Positions 52,077-60,235 of a stretch of DNA of 64,000 bases are shown piece after piece (position 1 is the first letter of the stretch; each line of letters starts with the position of its first letter). Source of the DNA: AC-49 sp963817035 (GTDB lineage: Bacteria; Actinomycetota; Thermoleophilia; Solirubrobacterales; Solirubrobacteraceae); assembly GCA_963817035.1 (NCBI GenBank), contig CAWFMM010000004.1, forward strand, positions 1,984,001 to 2,048,000. The letters are read 5' to 3'. The notes below the pieces were generated by a model. It made no database searches. It was not told where the DNA came from and saw nothing but the letters and a program-made list of their open reading frames with translations. A program made the translations under genes and the position numbers.

Positions 52077-52651
52077 TGGGCGTCTTCGACACGCTGCTCG
52101 GGCGTTCCAAGACAACCAAGCCGGCCAAGGCCGACCGGCTGTTCGCACTCAGTACCGCGTACATCACGCTTCAGGCCGACCAGGGCGTCGTCACCACCGG
52201 CACCGCCGCGATCGTCTTCCAGGCGCTGGCGACCGGCGACTTCCGTCAGATCGTCACCGAGATGGAGGAGGTCGTCCGCGGCACCGGCGACGAGGGCGGC
52301 ACGACGGTTTCGACGACCGACGACGAGTTCGACTACCGCTGGATGGTGCTCAAGGATCCCGACGTCGAGGACCAGGTCGTTGCGGTCAACGCGGTCAGCG
52401 ACGCGCTCGCCGTTGGCGGCTACGCCGACCGCGTCCTCTGCGCGGTGTTCGCGTTCATCGATTCCGACAGGCGCCCGCTCTACCTGATCTACAACTACAA
52501 GCGGGGCACCTGGTACCCGTTCATCCCGGAGTCCGGAGACAAGCGGCGCTCGGTCGAGCGCGAGCTTCAGCTCAAGGCAGTCGTCGGCGCCGAGATGCCG
52601 ATCGAGCCCGAGCTCGAGCGCTGGTTCCCGCTCTGGGGCATCCCGATCTGA
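52076..52651 (+). CDS. pspAB: PspA-associated protein PspAB
   Basis: A 191-residue protein starting MGVFDTLLGRSKTTKPAKADRLFALSTAYITLQ, typical of PspAB, an actinobacterial and archaeal partner of the phage-shock-protein system. It has no transmembrane segment or enzymatic motif that I can see. It is coupled to htpX, whereas pspA and pspAA are 5 kb away in a separate operon. Confidence 0.88.
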   Translation: MGVFDTLLGRSKTTKPAKADRLFALSTAYITLQADQGVVTTGTAAIVFQALATGDFRQIVTEMEEVVRGTGDEGGTTVSTTDDEFDYRWMVLKDPDVEDQVVAVNAVSDALAVGGYADRVLCAVFAFIDSDRRPLYLIYNYKRGTWYPFIPESGDKRRSVERELQLKAVVGAEMPIEPELERWFPLWGIPI

Positions 52652-52668
52652 TCGTCGCCCGGCCGTTG

Positions 52669-52674
52669 TAGCCT
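52669..52674 (+). promoter_or_regulatory. -10-like TAGCCT before the methyltransferase gene
   Basis: TAGCCT ends eight bases before the ATG at 52682, and no ribosome site lies between, fitting a leaderless transcript. Confidence 0.5.
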
Positions 52675-52681
52675 CGCGCTG

Positions 52682-53473
52682 ATGCCGACGACGTGGGCCG
52701 ATGGCGACTACCCGGCGATGGCCCAGCGGCTCATCCCGGCCGCCGAGCGTGTGGTGGAGCGCGCCGGGATCGTCATCGGCGACCGGGTGCTCGACGTCGC
52801 CTGCGGGACCGGCAACGCGGCACTGCTCGCCTCCGCGCTCGGCGCCAAGGTCAACGGCATCGACATCGAACCGGCCCTGCTGACGATCGCCGGCCAGCGC
52901 GCCCGCGCCGAGGGCCTGAACATCCACTGGCATCGCGGCGACGCCGAGCACCTCGACGTCGAGGACGGGGAGTTCACCGCGGTGGTGTCGGTGTTCGGCG
53001 TGATGTACGCGGCCGATCACGAGGCGGCCGCCGCGGAGCTAGCGCGGGCCTGCGCGCCCGGCGGTCGGGTCGTGCTCGCCGCCTGGATGCCGGGCTCGTT
53101 CATGCCGGCGATGGGTGGCGTGCTCGCGCCGTACCTGCCGCCGCCGCCCGTGAGCTCCGGGCCGCCGTCGCGCTGGGGCGACGAGCAGGCGCTCGCTGAG
53201 CTGCTGGGCGGGGCGGGCCTCGTCGCCGAACCCGGCTCGCGAGAGACGCTGACGCTGACCTTCGACGGGCGACACGCCGCCGGCGAGTTCCTGGTCGCGA
53301 CCGCCGGCCACGTGATCGCCGAGCGCCGCCGGCTTCAGGGCGGGGGCCGCTGGACCGACCTGCTCGCCGACGTCAGTGTGTTCGTCGCCGAGCAGGATCG
53401 CGGGGCGGCGGGCCGCGGCGGCGCGACACTCGAGCTCGAGTACCTCGTCTCTCTGGCCCGGCCCGCGGCGTAG
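52682..53473 (+). CDS. Class I SAM-dependent methyltransferase
   Basis: A 263-residue Rossmann methyltransferase. The SAM-binding motif I is VLDVACGTGNAALLA (about 38-52), followed by the acidic GIDIEPALL strand and the HRGDAEHLDVEDGEFTAVVS segment. The substrate is unknown; the family includes ubiquinone/menaquinone-type and small-molecule methyltransferases. It begins 30 bases after pspAB but has its own -10-like box. Confidence 0.88.
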   Translation: MPTTWADGDYPAMAQRLIPAAERVVERAGIVIGDRVLDVACGTGNAALLASALGAKVNGIDIEPALLTIAGQRARAEGLNIHWHRGDAEHLDVEDGEFTAVVSVFGVMYAADHEAAAAELARACAPGGRVVLAAWMPGSFMPAMGGVLAPYLPPPPVSSGPPSRWGDEQALAELLGGAGLVAEPGSRETLTLTFDGRHAAGEFLVATAGHVIAERRRLQGGGRWTDLLADVSVFVAEQDRGAAGRGGATLELEYLVSLARPAA

Positions 53474-53484
53474 GCGTAGGGTCT

Positions 53485-53508
53485 GCCTCCGGTCAGCGGA
53501 CAGGAGGC
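53485..53508. terminator. Hairpin between convergent genes
   Basis: GCCTCC (53485-53490) pairs with GGAGGC (53503-53508), with inner GTC/GAC pairing and an AGCG loop. It lies between the convergent methyltransferase and DUF2599 genes and probably terminates both directions. No long T-run is present. Confidence 0.5.
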
Positions 53509-53510
53509 CG

Positions 53511-53873
53511 TCATTTCGGGTTGCAGCTCGCGACGATCGTCGCGAGCAGGCCGACGTCGGGTCGCCACGCCTCGATGTCCCACGTCGGCTTGGACGCCGC
53601 GAACTCGGCGTGACAGACGAACTGCCAGTACAGCGAGCGACGATCGGGCGCCCCACGGCCACCGCGGCGGATCGCCTCGTTGAACGCCGCCGAGCGCGCC
53701 GTCGCAGCGGTCCGCCGGCCGCACGCGGTCGGCGTGATCGCCAGCCACCAGCCGGCCGTCACGTGGTGCCAGCGCGCGCTGGCAACCTGATAGCCGCACG
53801 ACGTGTGCGCGCTGACCGGCGCGGCGAGCGCCAGCCCACCGACGACCAGCACAAGCGCCGCGACTCGCCGCAT
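53511..53873 (-). CDS. Secreted DUF2599 domain protein
   Basis: A 120-residue exported protein. The signal peptide (residues 1-22, ending APVSAH) precedes a minimal DUF2599 domain recognised by WWLAITPTACGRR, YWQFVCHAEFAASKPTWDIEAWRPD and the closing ASCNP. Three or four cysteines could form disulfides. The domain is best known from mycobacterial secreted proteins of unknown function. The gene ends at the convergent hairpin and follows the FAD reductase gene. Confidence 0.8.
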   Translation of the reverse strand: MRRVAALVLVVGGLALAAPVSAHTSCGYQVASARWHHVTAGWWLAITPTACGRRTAATARSAAFNEAIRRGGRGAPDRRSLYWQFVCHAEFAASKPTWDIEAWRPDVGLLATIVASCNPK

Positions 53874-53877
53874 CGAA

Positions 53878-54615
53878 TCAGCTCCCGCTCGGGCCGAACC
53901 GCTCGGCGTGGATCATCGCCGGGTCGTGCCCGGCCGCGACGAGCAGGTCGGCCGCGCTCTCGACGAACGCCGTCGGCCCGCAGACGTAGACGCGCGGGTG
54001 GTCGGCGGGCGACGGCCCGACCTCGGCCAGCATCTCGGCATCCACGCGGCGCGTCCACCCGCTCCAGCGCGGTGGCGCGCGGCGGGTCAGCGTGTGGCGG
54101 ATCGCTACGCCATCGGCGCCCATCAACGCCATCAGCTCGGCGCGGTAGAGCACTTCCTCCGGTCCCCGAGCCGAAACGAGCAGCCGCGCGTCGACCGTAC
54201 TGCCGGCCCGGGCCCGGTGGCGCAGCATCGCCATCAGCGGCACGAGCCCGGAGCCACCGGCGATCAGCAGCAGCGGACCGCCCTGATCCGCACGCCACGT
54301 GAACGGACCGCCGATCGGCCCGCGCAGCTCGATCTCGTCGCCGACCAGCAGCTCGTCGACCAGATACGGCGACACCTCGCCGTCGTCCATCCGCTCCACC
54401 GTCAGCGCGAGCCCGTCGCTCTCGGGTGCCGAGGCGATCGAGTACGAACGCTGCGCCTGATAGCCGTCCTCGGCGGTCAGCCGCACATCGACGTGCTGGC
54501 CGGCGACGTGGCCGGGCCAGTCGGGGAGGTCGAAGACGACCGTCTTGGCGCGCGCGGTCTCCGCGACGAGCTCGCGCACCGTCGCCAGGCGCCAGACGAT
54601 GGGCGCCGGTGCCAC
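53878..54615 (-). CDS. Ferredoxin-NADP reductase-type FAD oxidoreductase
   Basis: A 245-residue FNR-fold flavoprotein. It has the FAD motif RSYSIAS (near residue 55), the NAD(P)-binding GGSGLVPLMAMLRHR and a C-terminal VCGPTAFVESAADLL. The start is a GTG at 54615, three bases after the stop of the molybdopterin enzyme gene. It probably supplies or accepts electrons for that enzyme, a pairing seen for sulfite-oxidase-like proteins. No iron-sulfur domain is present. Confidence 0.87.
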   Translation of the reverse strand: MAPAPIVWRLATVRELVAETARAKTVVFDLPDWPGHVAGQHVDVRLTAEDGYQAQRSYSIASAPESDGLALTVERMDDGEVSPYLVDELLVGDEIELRGPIGGPFTWRADQGGPLLLIAGGSGLVPLMAMLRHRARAGSTVDARLLVSARGPEEVLYRAELMALMGADGVAIRHTLTRRAPPRWSGWTRRVDAEMLAEVGPSPADHPRVYVCGPTAFVESAADLLVAAGHDPAMIHAERFGPSGS

Positions 54616-54617
54616 GT

Positions 54618-55220
54618 TCAGTCGTTCCAGTACCGCTGCTCCCGCCAGGGGTCGGCGTGGTTGTGGTAGCCGGCCTCTTCCCAGAAGCCGGGCACGTCGT
54701 CGGGAGTCAGGGTCAGGCCGCGCACCCACTTCGCGCTCTTCCAGAAGTACAGATGCGGCACGAGCAGTCGTGCCGGGCCGCCGTGCTCGGGCTCCAGCGG
54801 CTCACCGTCGAAGGTGTGCACGACCCATGCCTGCCCGTTGGTCACGTCCTCGATCGCGAGGTTCGTCGTGTAGCCACCGTCGGACCAGATGGTGAGGAAG
54901 TCGGCCTCGGTGGCGACATCGACGAGCAGCGTATCGACCGAGACCCCGGTCCACTGCGTGTCGAGCTTCGTCCATTTCGTCACGCAGTGGATGTCGAGCG
55001 TGAACGTCTCCTGGGGCAGCGCGAGCAGCTCGTCCCACGTCCATGAAACCGGCTCGTCGACGGCGCCGGAGATCGTGAACGACCACTCGTCGAGCGGCGT
55101 GCGCGGCGTCGGGCCGGCCGAGAGGACCGGGAAGTCATGGACGACGTACTGCCCAGGCGGCACCCGTGACGGGTCGACCGCGGGGCGATGGCCACGAAAG
55201 CCGCGAGTGATCGGCGCCAT
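54618..55220 (-). CDS. Sulfite oxidase-like molybdopterin enzyme
   Basis: A 200-residue oxidoreductase with the molybdopterin domain of the sulfite-oxidase/YedY family. The molybdenum ligand is Cys79 in LDIHCVTKWTKLDTQWTGV; GGPARLLVPHLYFWKSAKWVRGL is the other signature stretch. There is no Tat or Sec signal and no dimerisation domain, so it should be cytosolic and minimal. The FAD reductase is directly downstream. Confidence 0.9.
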   Translation of the reverse strand: MAPITRGFRGHRPAVDPSRVPPGQYVVHDFPVLSAGPTPRTPLDEWSFTISGAVDEPVSWTWDELLALPQETFTLDIHCVTKWTKLDTQWTGVSVDTLLVDVATEADFLTIWSDGGYTTNLAIEDVTNGQAWVVHTFDGEPLEPEHGGPARLLVPHLYFWKSAKWVRGLTLTPDDVPGFWEEAGYHNHADPWREQRYWND

Positions 55221-55233
55221 GGCGCGGATCTTG

Positions 55234-56643
55234 TCAGGTCGCCGAAGGCGGCTGGCGGTAGCGCTCGAGCGCCTCGAGACGCGCGGTCCCGTGGTCGACG
55301 ATCGGCCCCGGATAGTCCGTGCCGATCACGCAACCGGCCGCGCGCTGGGCATCGTCGCCCATCGTCCACGGCTCAGCGAGGTAGCAGTCGGGCACCGCCC
55401 GAAGCTCGGGCACGTGGCGACGCACGTAGACCCCGTCGGGATCCATGCGCCGCTGCTGCAGCGTCGGGTTGTACATCCGCCGAAACGCCGGCGCCGGGTC
55501 GACCCCGACCGACGCGATCCACTGCCAGTTCCCGTTGTTGTTGGCCTCGTCGCCGTCGATCAGCATCGACATGAAGTGACGCTCGCCGCGACGCCAGTCG
55601 ATCGCCAGCTGCTTGGTCAAGAACGAGCCGACCACGAGTCGCACGCGATTGTGCATCCAGCCCTCGCTCAGCAGCTGGCGCATCCCGGCGTCGACGAGCG
55701 GGTAGCCCGTGCGCCCGGCACACCACGCCGCAAAATGGTCGTCGTCGTCCGAGAAGCCCAGCGTCCCGCGATAGCGCTTCTGGAACTCGCGCTGCGCGTT
55801 GTCGGGGAAGTGGCGCAGGACGTGGTGGTGAAAGTCGCGCCAGCACAGCTGACGACGGAACGCTTCGGGGCCGACGCCGTCCGGCAGCAGCGCCTCGACC
55901 TCGCGCGCGGAGACGCAGCCGAAGTGCAGGTAGGCCGACAGGCGCGAGGTGCCGTCGAGCGCGGGCGTGTCGCGGTGGCCGTCGTAGGCGTGGACGCCGT
56001 CGACGACGAAGCGCGCCATCCGCTCGCGCGCGGCGTGCTCGCCGCCCGCCACCGCGTCGGGCACGGCCCCGGCCAGCCCCAGCGCCGAGAGCGTCGGCAG
56101 TTCGCCGAGCTCGAGCCCGTCGGGCAGCGGTGGCAGCGTGTCGGGCGCGGCGTGCACCGCGCGTCGCGGCGCGCCCAACCACGCGCGATAGAACGGCGTG
56201 AAGACGCTGTAGGCACGCCCGGCCTGGGTCTGCAACGCGGCAACGTCGTCGACGAGCGTCGTCCCCGGATGCAGGTGCAGTTCGACCCCTTCGCTGACCA
56301 GCTCCCGCGCCACGACCGCGTCGCGGCGCCGGGCGAACGGGCCGACGTCGTCGCTCGCATGAACCTGCGTGGCGCCCGTCTGCCGCGCTACGCGCCGAAG
56401 CTCGTCGCCCGGGTCGCCGTGGCGAACGACCAGTCCACTCCCGTATTCACGCAGCGAGTCGCCAACGTCGCCGAGGCACTCGAGCAGGAACCTCGTGCGC
56501 GGTCCAGAGGCGTGGCGGCCGTGCAGCAGCCGATCGTCGAAGCAGAACAGCGGCACGACGCGGTCGGCGTCCAGCGTCGCTCGCAGCGCCGGCTGATCGG
56601 CCACACGCAGGTCGCGGCGCAGCCACAGGATCGCGACCGTCAG
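55234..56643 (-). CDS. Deoxyribodipyrimidine photolyase / cryptochrome family (non-ATG start)
   Basis: About 469 residues. The FAD-binding half contains TSRLSAYLHFGCVSAREV, RQLCWRDFHHHVLRHFP, TGYPLVDAGMRQLLSEGWMHNRVRLVVGSFL and the Asn-rich loop ending NGNWQWIASVGVDPAPAFRRMYNP. It should repair UV dimers using light. The typical first strand TVAILWLRRDLRVADQ lies upstream of the only GTG (56604), and the only plausible codon before it is CTG at 56643. The start is therefore uncertain. Confidence 0.88.
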   Translation of the reverse strand: MTVAILWLRRDLRVADQPALRATLDADRVVPLFCFDDRLLHGRHASGPRTRFLLECLGDVGDSLREYGSGLVVRHGDPGDELRRVARQTGATQVHASDDVGPFARRRDAVVARELVSEGVELHLHPGTTLVDDVAALQTQAGRAYSVFTPFYRAWLGAPRRAVHAAPDTLPPLPDGLELGELPTLSALGLAGAVPDAVAGGEHAARERMARFVVDGVHAYDGHRDTPALDGTSRLSAYLHFGCVSAREVEALLPDGVGPEAFRRQLCWRDFHHHVLRHFPDNAQREFQKRYRGTLGFSDDDDHFAAWCAGRTGYPLVDAGMRQLLSEGWMHNRVRLVVGSFLTKQLAIDWRRGERHFMSMLIDGDEANNNGNWQWIASVGVDPAPAFRRMYNPTLQQRRMDPDGVYVRRHVPELRAVPDCYLAEPWTMGDDAQRAAGCVIGTDYPGPIVDHGTARLEALERYRQPPSAT

Positions 56644-56653
56644 ACGCCGCCCG

Positions 56654-57046
56654 TCACGGGGTCACGACGACCGTGTAGCCGGTCATCTGGGGGTGGATCG
56701 AGCAGACGTAGTGGATCGTTCCCGCGGCCGATGGCGTGAACGTGTAGGTGTCGCCATTGGAGATCGACCGCGACGAGATCTTGTCGGCGTCCGGTCCGCC
56801 GGTCGAGACCACGTTGTGCGGCGCGTCGTCCTTGTTCGTCCAGGTGACCGGCGTGCCGGCCTTGACCGTCACGGTCTTCGGCGACGCGGTGAAGTCCTTG
56901 TAGACCACCGCGACGCCGCCGCCCGGAGCGGTCTTCGCGACCGTCGTTGCGCCGTCGTCGGACGACGAGCCCGACGAACCGCCGCACGCCCCGAGCGCCA
57001 GCGCGCCGAACGCCAGCGCGGTGACCACCGACCCCCGCCCGATCAT
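56654..57046 (-). CDS. Cupredoxin (plastocyanin-like) lipoprotein
   Basis: A 130-residue exported copper protein. The signal peptide ends at lipobox LALGAC, followed by a Gly/Ser linker and a cupredoxin domain (about 45-130). Copper ligands are visible: His in DAPHNVV, Cys and His in HYVCSIHPQM, and the Met of that motif. It likely carries electrons outside the membrane. The ATG overlaps the pspAA stop (TGATG). Confidence 0.9.
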   Translation of the reverse strand: MIGRGSVVTALAFGALALGACGGSSGSSSDDGATTVAKTAPGGGVAVVYKDFTASPKTVTVKAGTPVTWTNKDDAPHNVVSTGGPDADKISSRSISNGDTYTFTPSAAGTIHYVCSIHPQMTGYTVVVTP

Positions 57047-57324
57047 CAATCGGGGATCAGTCCGTCGCCGGTGAACTCCTCGCTCGCCTCGTCGAACGTG
57101 ATGTCCGCGGGCGGCAGGATCAGGTCCGAGCCCGACAGATCGTCGTCGGCGGTCTCGGTGCCGTTGGTGCGTATGTAGTCCAGCAGAGCGCCCCAGCGAT
57201 CCGAAAACGCCGCCTCGTCGCCGCTGTCGACAGCGGCGACGACCTCATTGTCGATGCGGTTGAGGTCGGCCGTGTGCGCCGCGTCGATCTCGTACTGCGC
57301 CTCCCCCGAGATGCGAACGATCAC
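57046..57324 (-). CDS. pspAA: PspA-associated protein PspAA
   Basis: A 92-residue protein recognised by MIVRISGEAQYEIDAAHTADLNRIDNEVVAAVDSG at its start and the PADITFDEASEEFTGDGLIPD end. PspAA accompanies PspA in actinobacteria and archaea. It starts at a GTG overlapping the pspA stop by four bases, so the two are translated together. Confidence 0.9.
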   Translation of the reverse strand: MIVRISGEAQYEIDAAHTADLNRIDNEVVAAVDSGDEAAFSDRWGALLDYIRTNGTETADDDLSGSDLILPPADITFDEASEEFTGDGLIPD

Positions 57325-58112
57325 GGCTGCGCCTCCTCTTGCGGCGCGGCGGCGGGTTCCGGCGCGGCCTCAGCCGACGCCTCGATCTGCGCGGGCTCCG
57401 AGCCCTTGCCGAGCTCGGCCTTCATCTTCGACAGCTCGTCGTCGACCTCTGTCGACGACGAGAGCTGGGCGAGCTGGCGGTCGATGTCGTCCTGGCCGTC
57501 GCCCAGCGACGTGATGTCGTCGAACGTGCCGGCGGCCTCAAGCTCCTGAACGGCGTCGGCGCGCGCCTTCATGTTCTCGGTCTTGTCGACCGCACGCTGC
57601 ATCGCCAGGCCGACGTCGGCCATCTGCTCGCCGACTCCGGTCGCGGCTTCCGAGATGCGCACCTGCGCCTCGGCGGCCGAGTACTGGGCTTTGATGACCT
57701 CCTTCTTGGTACGAAACGCCTCGACCTTGGCGCGCAGCTTCTGCTCGGAAGCGATCAGCTTCTCCTGCTGGGCCTCGAGGTCGGTGACCTGCTGGTCCAG
57801 GCCCTGAAGCTCAGTCTGAATGACGTTCTTGCGCTCCAGCGCTGTACGAGCGAGCTCCTCGTTGCCGGCCGCCAGCGCCTGACGGGCCTGCGTGTCGAGC
57901 TTGACGACCTGCTGCTGGCGCTGAGTGGCCTGCATCTGGAGGCGCTTCTTGGACGTGACGATGTCCGCGATGCCCTTCTTGACCTGCTGTAGGGCTTCGA
58001 GTTGCTTCGTATAGCTGTAGTCCAGCGTCTCGGCAGGGTCCTCAGCTCGGTCGAGCATCTTGGACACCTTCGCCTTGACGATGGTGGAGAACCGTCCGGA
58101 CATGCCGGGCAT
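57321..58112 (-). CDS. pspA: Phage shock protein A (PspA/IM30 family)
   Basis: A 263-residue, almost entirely alpha-helical coiled-coil protein. It opens with an amphipathic segment (GRFSTIVKAKVSKMLDRAEDPAETLDYSYTKQLEAL-like) and has long Gln/Lys/Glu-rich heptads. The acidic Ala/Pro-rich end is probably disordered. PspA/IM30 proteins protect and reshape stressed membranes. GAGGAGG lies four bases before the ATG, and a TACGCT box (58153-58148) is a possible own promoter inside the 52-base gap to the NlpC/P60 gene. Confidence 0.93.
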   Translation of the reverse strand: MPGMSGRFSTIVKAKVSKMLDRAEDPAETLDYSYTKQLEALQQVKKGIADIVTSKKRLQMQATQRQQQVVKLDTQARQALAAGNEELARTALERKNVIQTELQGLDQQVTDLEAQQEKLIASEQKLRAKVEAFRTKKEVIKAQYSAAEAQVRISEAATGVGEQMADVGLAMQRAVDKTENMKARADAVQELEAAGTFDDITSLGDGQDDIDRQLAQLSSSTEVDDELSKMKAELGKGSEPAQIEASAEAAPEPAAAPQEEAQP

Positions 58113-58164
58113 AGAGCCTCCTCGCGCAGTGGGAAAGGGTCCCGGCTAGCGTACTGGAGGGCGG

Positions 58165-58824
58165 CTACAGGCCGAGGGGATGGCGCCTACGGAAGCCGGC
58201 GCTGTTGCGTAGGAGCGGGCGCCAACGCGGTCCGTCCTTGCCGCGCGGGTCGCCGGACTTGCTCGTGTCGAGGCGGATTCCGGCGATCGTCATGTACGCG
58301 TGACCGGGGTTCGTGTAGATCGTGATCCACGAACCCGCCCCGCCGGAGCCCCACTTCATGAAGTCCGATGAGTCGTACGGCTTGTTCAGCAGTTTGCCGC
58401 CGTGCAGCGCGTAGGAGACGGTGCCCGAGCAGTCATAGCCCTTGGCGATGAACGAGGCGTGGCCGCCGCCGAAGATGTAGGGCAGGCCGACGATCGCGTT
58501 GGCGGCCCAGATCGCCTGCTGCACGGCGGGCGGGGCGAACGCCGGGGCGGCCGCGAGCCCGTTGGGGAGGATCTTGGCGACCGAGCCGGGCACCGTGAGC
58601 TGGGCGCCGGGGTTCGGCACGCCGTACTGCGAGCCGCCGCTGGCGACCGGGAGGGTGACCGTCCCGTCGGGGGCGACGGTGGCCGTCGGCGTCGTTGTCG
58701 GCGAGGCACCCCCGGCGTCTGGGGTGGCGCCACCCGTGGGGGTGCTCTGAGCGAGCGCCGCATCAGACGGCACGACCGCGAGCAAAACGACCACCATCAA
58801 CGTCAAACGGGTACGGGAACGCAC
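58165..58824 (-). CDS. Secreted NlpC/P60-like cell-wall peptidase
   Basis: A 219-residue exported protein. The signal peptide (RSRTRLTLMVVVLLAVVPSDAALA) is followed by a Thr/Pro/Gly-rich linker and an NlpC/P60-like domain with the catalytic Cys in GYDCSGTVSYAL and His in PGHAYMTIAG. It probably cleaves peptidoglycan peptides. The start is taken at the GTG at 58824, with GAGGG nine bases upstream. A c-di-AMP riboswitch lies directly upstream, which is typical for such hydrolases. Confidence 0.87.
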   Translation of the reverse strand: MRSRTRLTLMVVVLLAVVPSDAALAQSTPTGGATPDAGGASPTTTPTATVAPDGTVTLPVASGGSQYGVPNPGAQLTVPGSVAKILPNGLAAAPAFAPPAVQQAIWAANAIVGLPYIFGGGHASFIAKGYDCSGTVSYALHGGKLLNKPYDSSDFMKWGSGGAGSWITIYTNPGHAYMTIAGIRLDTSKSGDPRGKDGPRWRPLLRNSAGFRRRHPLGL

Positions 58825-58833
58825 CGTGGCAAA

Positions 58834-58975
58834 CCCTCTTTCATAAGCCTCCGGGGTTAGCTGACGGGCTAGCGCGGAAAGAGCAGCGCTCTTCGCCTTC
58901 ACAGGCGAGGTTCGCCCCAACAACTTGGGTCCCCCGGTTCCCAGGCACGACACCCGGGAATTCGGCGATGTGGCG
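58834..58975 (-). ncRNA. c-di-AMP riboswitch (ydaO-yuaA)
   Basis: Read on the minus strand, the leader contains the conserved blocks of the ydaO motif in order: CGCCGAAUUCC (from 58967), GGAACCGGGGGACCCA, UUGGGGCGAACC, then CUAGCCCGUCAGCUAACC and GGAGGCUUAUGAAAGAGGG just before the GTG at 58824. The motif binds cyclic di-AMP and commonly lowers expression of cell-wall hydrolases and ion transporters. The ends are approximate. It controls the NlpC/P60 gene and possibly the pspA operon behind it. Confidence 0.9.
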
Positions 58976-59074
58976 AGGAACATACACAACCGTGTGGATG
59001 TGTGGAGGCGTGATTCTGTAGACAGGCCGCGATCTCCTGCCGCGGATATGGCGCGCAGTCGCCGGTCGGACACG

Positions 59075-59080
59075 TATCGT
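59075..59080 (+). promoter_or_regulatory. -10-like TATCGT before the cell-wall-binding lipoprotein gene
   Basis: TATCGT ends ten bases before the ATG at 59090 and there is no ribosome site; this supports that start over upstream in-frame codons. Confidence 0.5.
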
Positions 59081-59089
59081 GGCCGAGGC

Positions 59090-60235
59090 ATGCGCGCCCG
59101 GGCCGTCTTCATCGCGCTCGTCGCGATCACCGCCGCGGGGTGCGGCAAATCCACCTCCGGCCACCGGGTCGCCACGGTGGTTGCGACGGTGCCCGCGACA
59201 GCGTCCGGATACCCCGCGCTCGCCACCCAGAACACGACACGAATCGCGTCGAACGACCCCGTCACCGTCGCCGCGACGACCGCGCTGATCGTCTATCCGA
59301 GCGTCGATCGCGCGACCCGCCCCGCCGTCGTCGTGCTCGTCGATCGCCATGACTGGCGCGCCGGGATCGCGGCCTCGGTCCTCGCCGCGCCGCCGCTGCG
59401 GGCGCCGATCCTGCTCACCGACGGGCGCCGGATCCCGCCCGCGACGCGCGACGCGCTGGCCAAGCTGCAACCGACCGGCGCGGCCCTCGCTCACGGTGCG
59501 CAGATCATCCGCATCGGCTCGACACCGCCGGATCTGCCCGACTTCACATCGATCGCGATCGTCGGCGCCGGCACGCCGCTCGGCCTTCAGGGCGCGATCG
59601 CGCGATTCGCCGCGACGATCCACGGCGGGCCGTTGAGCGAGGCGATGGTCGTCAGCGCCGACCGCCCGCCGTACGCCATGCCCGCGGCGGCGCTCGCGGC
59701 AAAGTCCGGCGTGCCCGTGCTGACGACGCCACAGGACGCACTCGCCCCCGAGGTCCGTGCCGCGCTCGCGGTACTCAACAACCCGCGCATATACGCGCTC
59801 GGCCCACCGGCCGCGATCAGTGGGGACGTCATCACGGCGCTGCGCGCGGTCGGGACGGTCGTGCGCATCGGCGGACGCAACCCGGCGGGCAACTCGGTCT
59901 CGCTCGCGCGCTACGCCGATCCGCAGTTCGGCTGGGGTGACGGGCGCCCTGGGCATGGCCTCGTGCTGATGTCGGCGACCACCGACCCGCAACTCGCGGC
60001 CGCGACCGCGGTGTTGGCGGCCTCGGGCAACTACGGGCCGACGGTGCTGCTCGGCGACCCGCTGCTCCTGGACCGCGCGGTCCAGGGGTACCTGCAGGCG
60101 ATCCAGCCCGACGGACATGGCGACCCGGCGCACGGCGTCTACAATCACGCCTGGATCGTGGGTGACGAGGCAGCCGTCTCGGTGGCGCTGCAAGCCCAGA
60201 TCGACCGACTACTGGAGATCACGCCCGTCCCATGA
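59090..60235 (+). CDS. Cell wall-binding repeat (CWB2-like) lipoprotein
   Basis: A 381-residue exported protein. The signal peptide ends in ITAAGC (lipobox, Cys near 18). The mature part has Rossmann-like repeats (APILLTDGRRIPPATRDALAKLQP, IRIGSTP, VLTTPQDALAPEVRAALAVLNNPRIYALGPPAAISGDVITAL) that resemble the putative cell-wall-binding repeat 2. It likely sits on the outer membrane face and contacts the wall. The start is supported by signal peptide and promoter position. Confidence 0.82.
   Translation: MRARAVFIALVAITAAGCGKSTSGHRVATVVATVPATASGYPALATQNTTRIASNDPVTVAATTALIVYPSVDRATRPAVVVLVDRHDWRAGIAASVLAAPPLRAPILLTDGRRIPPATRDALAKLQPTGAALAHGAQIIRIGSTPPDLPDFTSIAIVGAGTPLGLQGAIARFAATIHGGPLSEAMVVSADRPPYAMPAAALAAKSGVPVLTTPQDALAPEVRAALAVLNNPRIYALGPPAAISGDVITALRAVGTVVRIGGRNPAGNSVSLARYADPQFGWGDGRPGHGLVLMSATTDPQLAAATAVLAASGNYGPTVLLGDPLLLDRAVQGYLQAIQPDGHGDPAHGVYNHAWIVGDEAAVSVALQAQIDRLLEITPVP

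Noticed and set aside
58841..60193. 450-codon minus-strand frame opposite the cell-wall-binding lipoprotein gene
   Set aside because: It lacks any domain and runs through the riboswitch; the plus strand has a lipoprotein signal, a promoter box and repeat structure.
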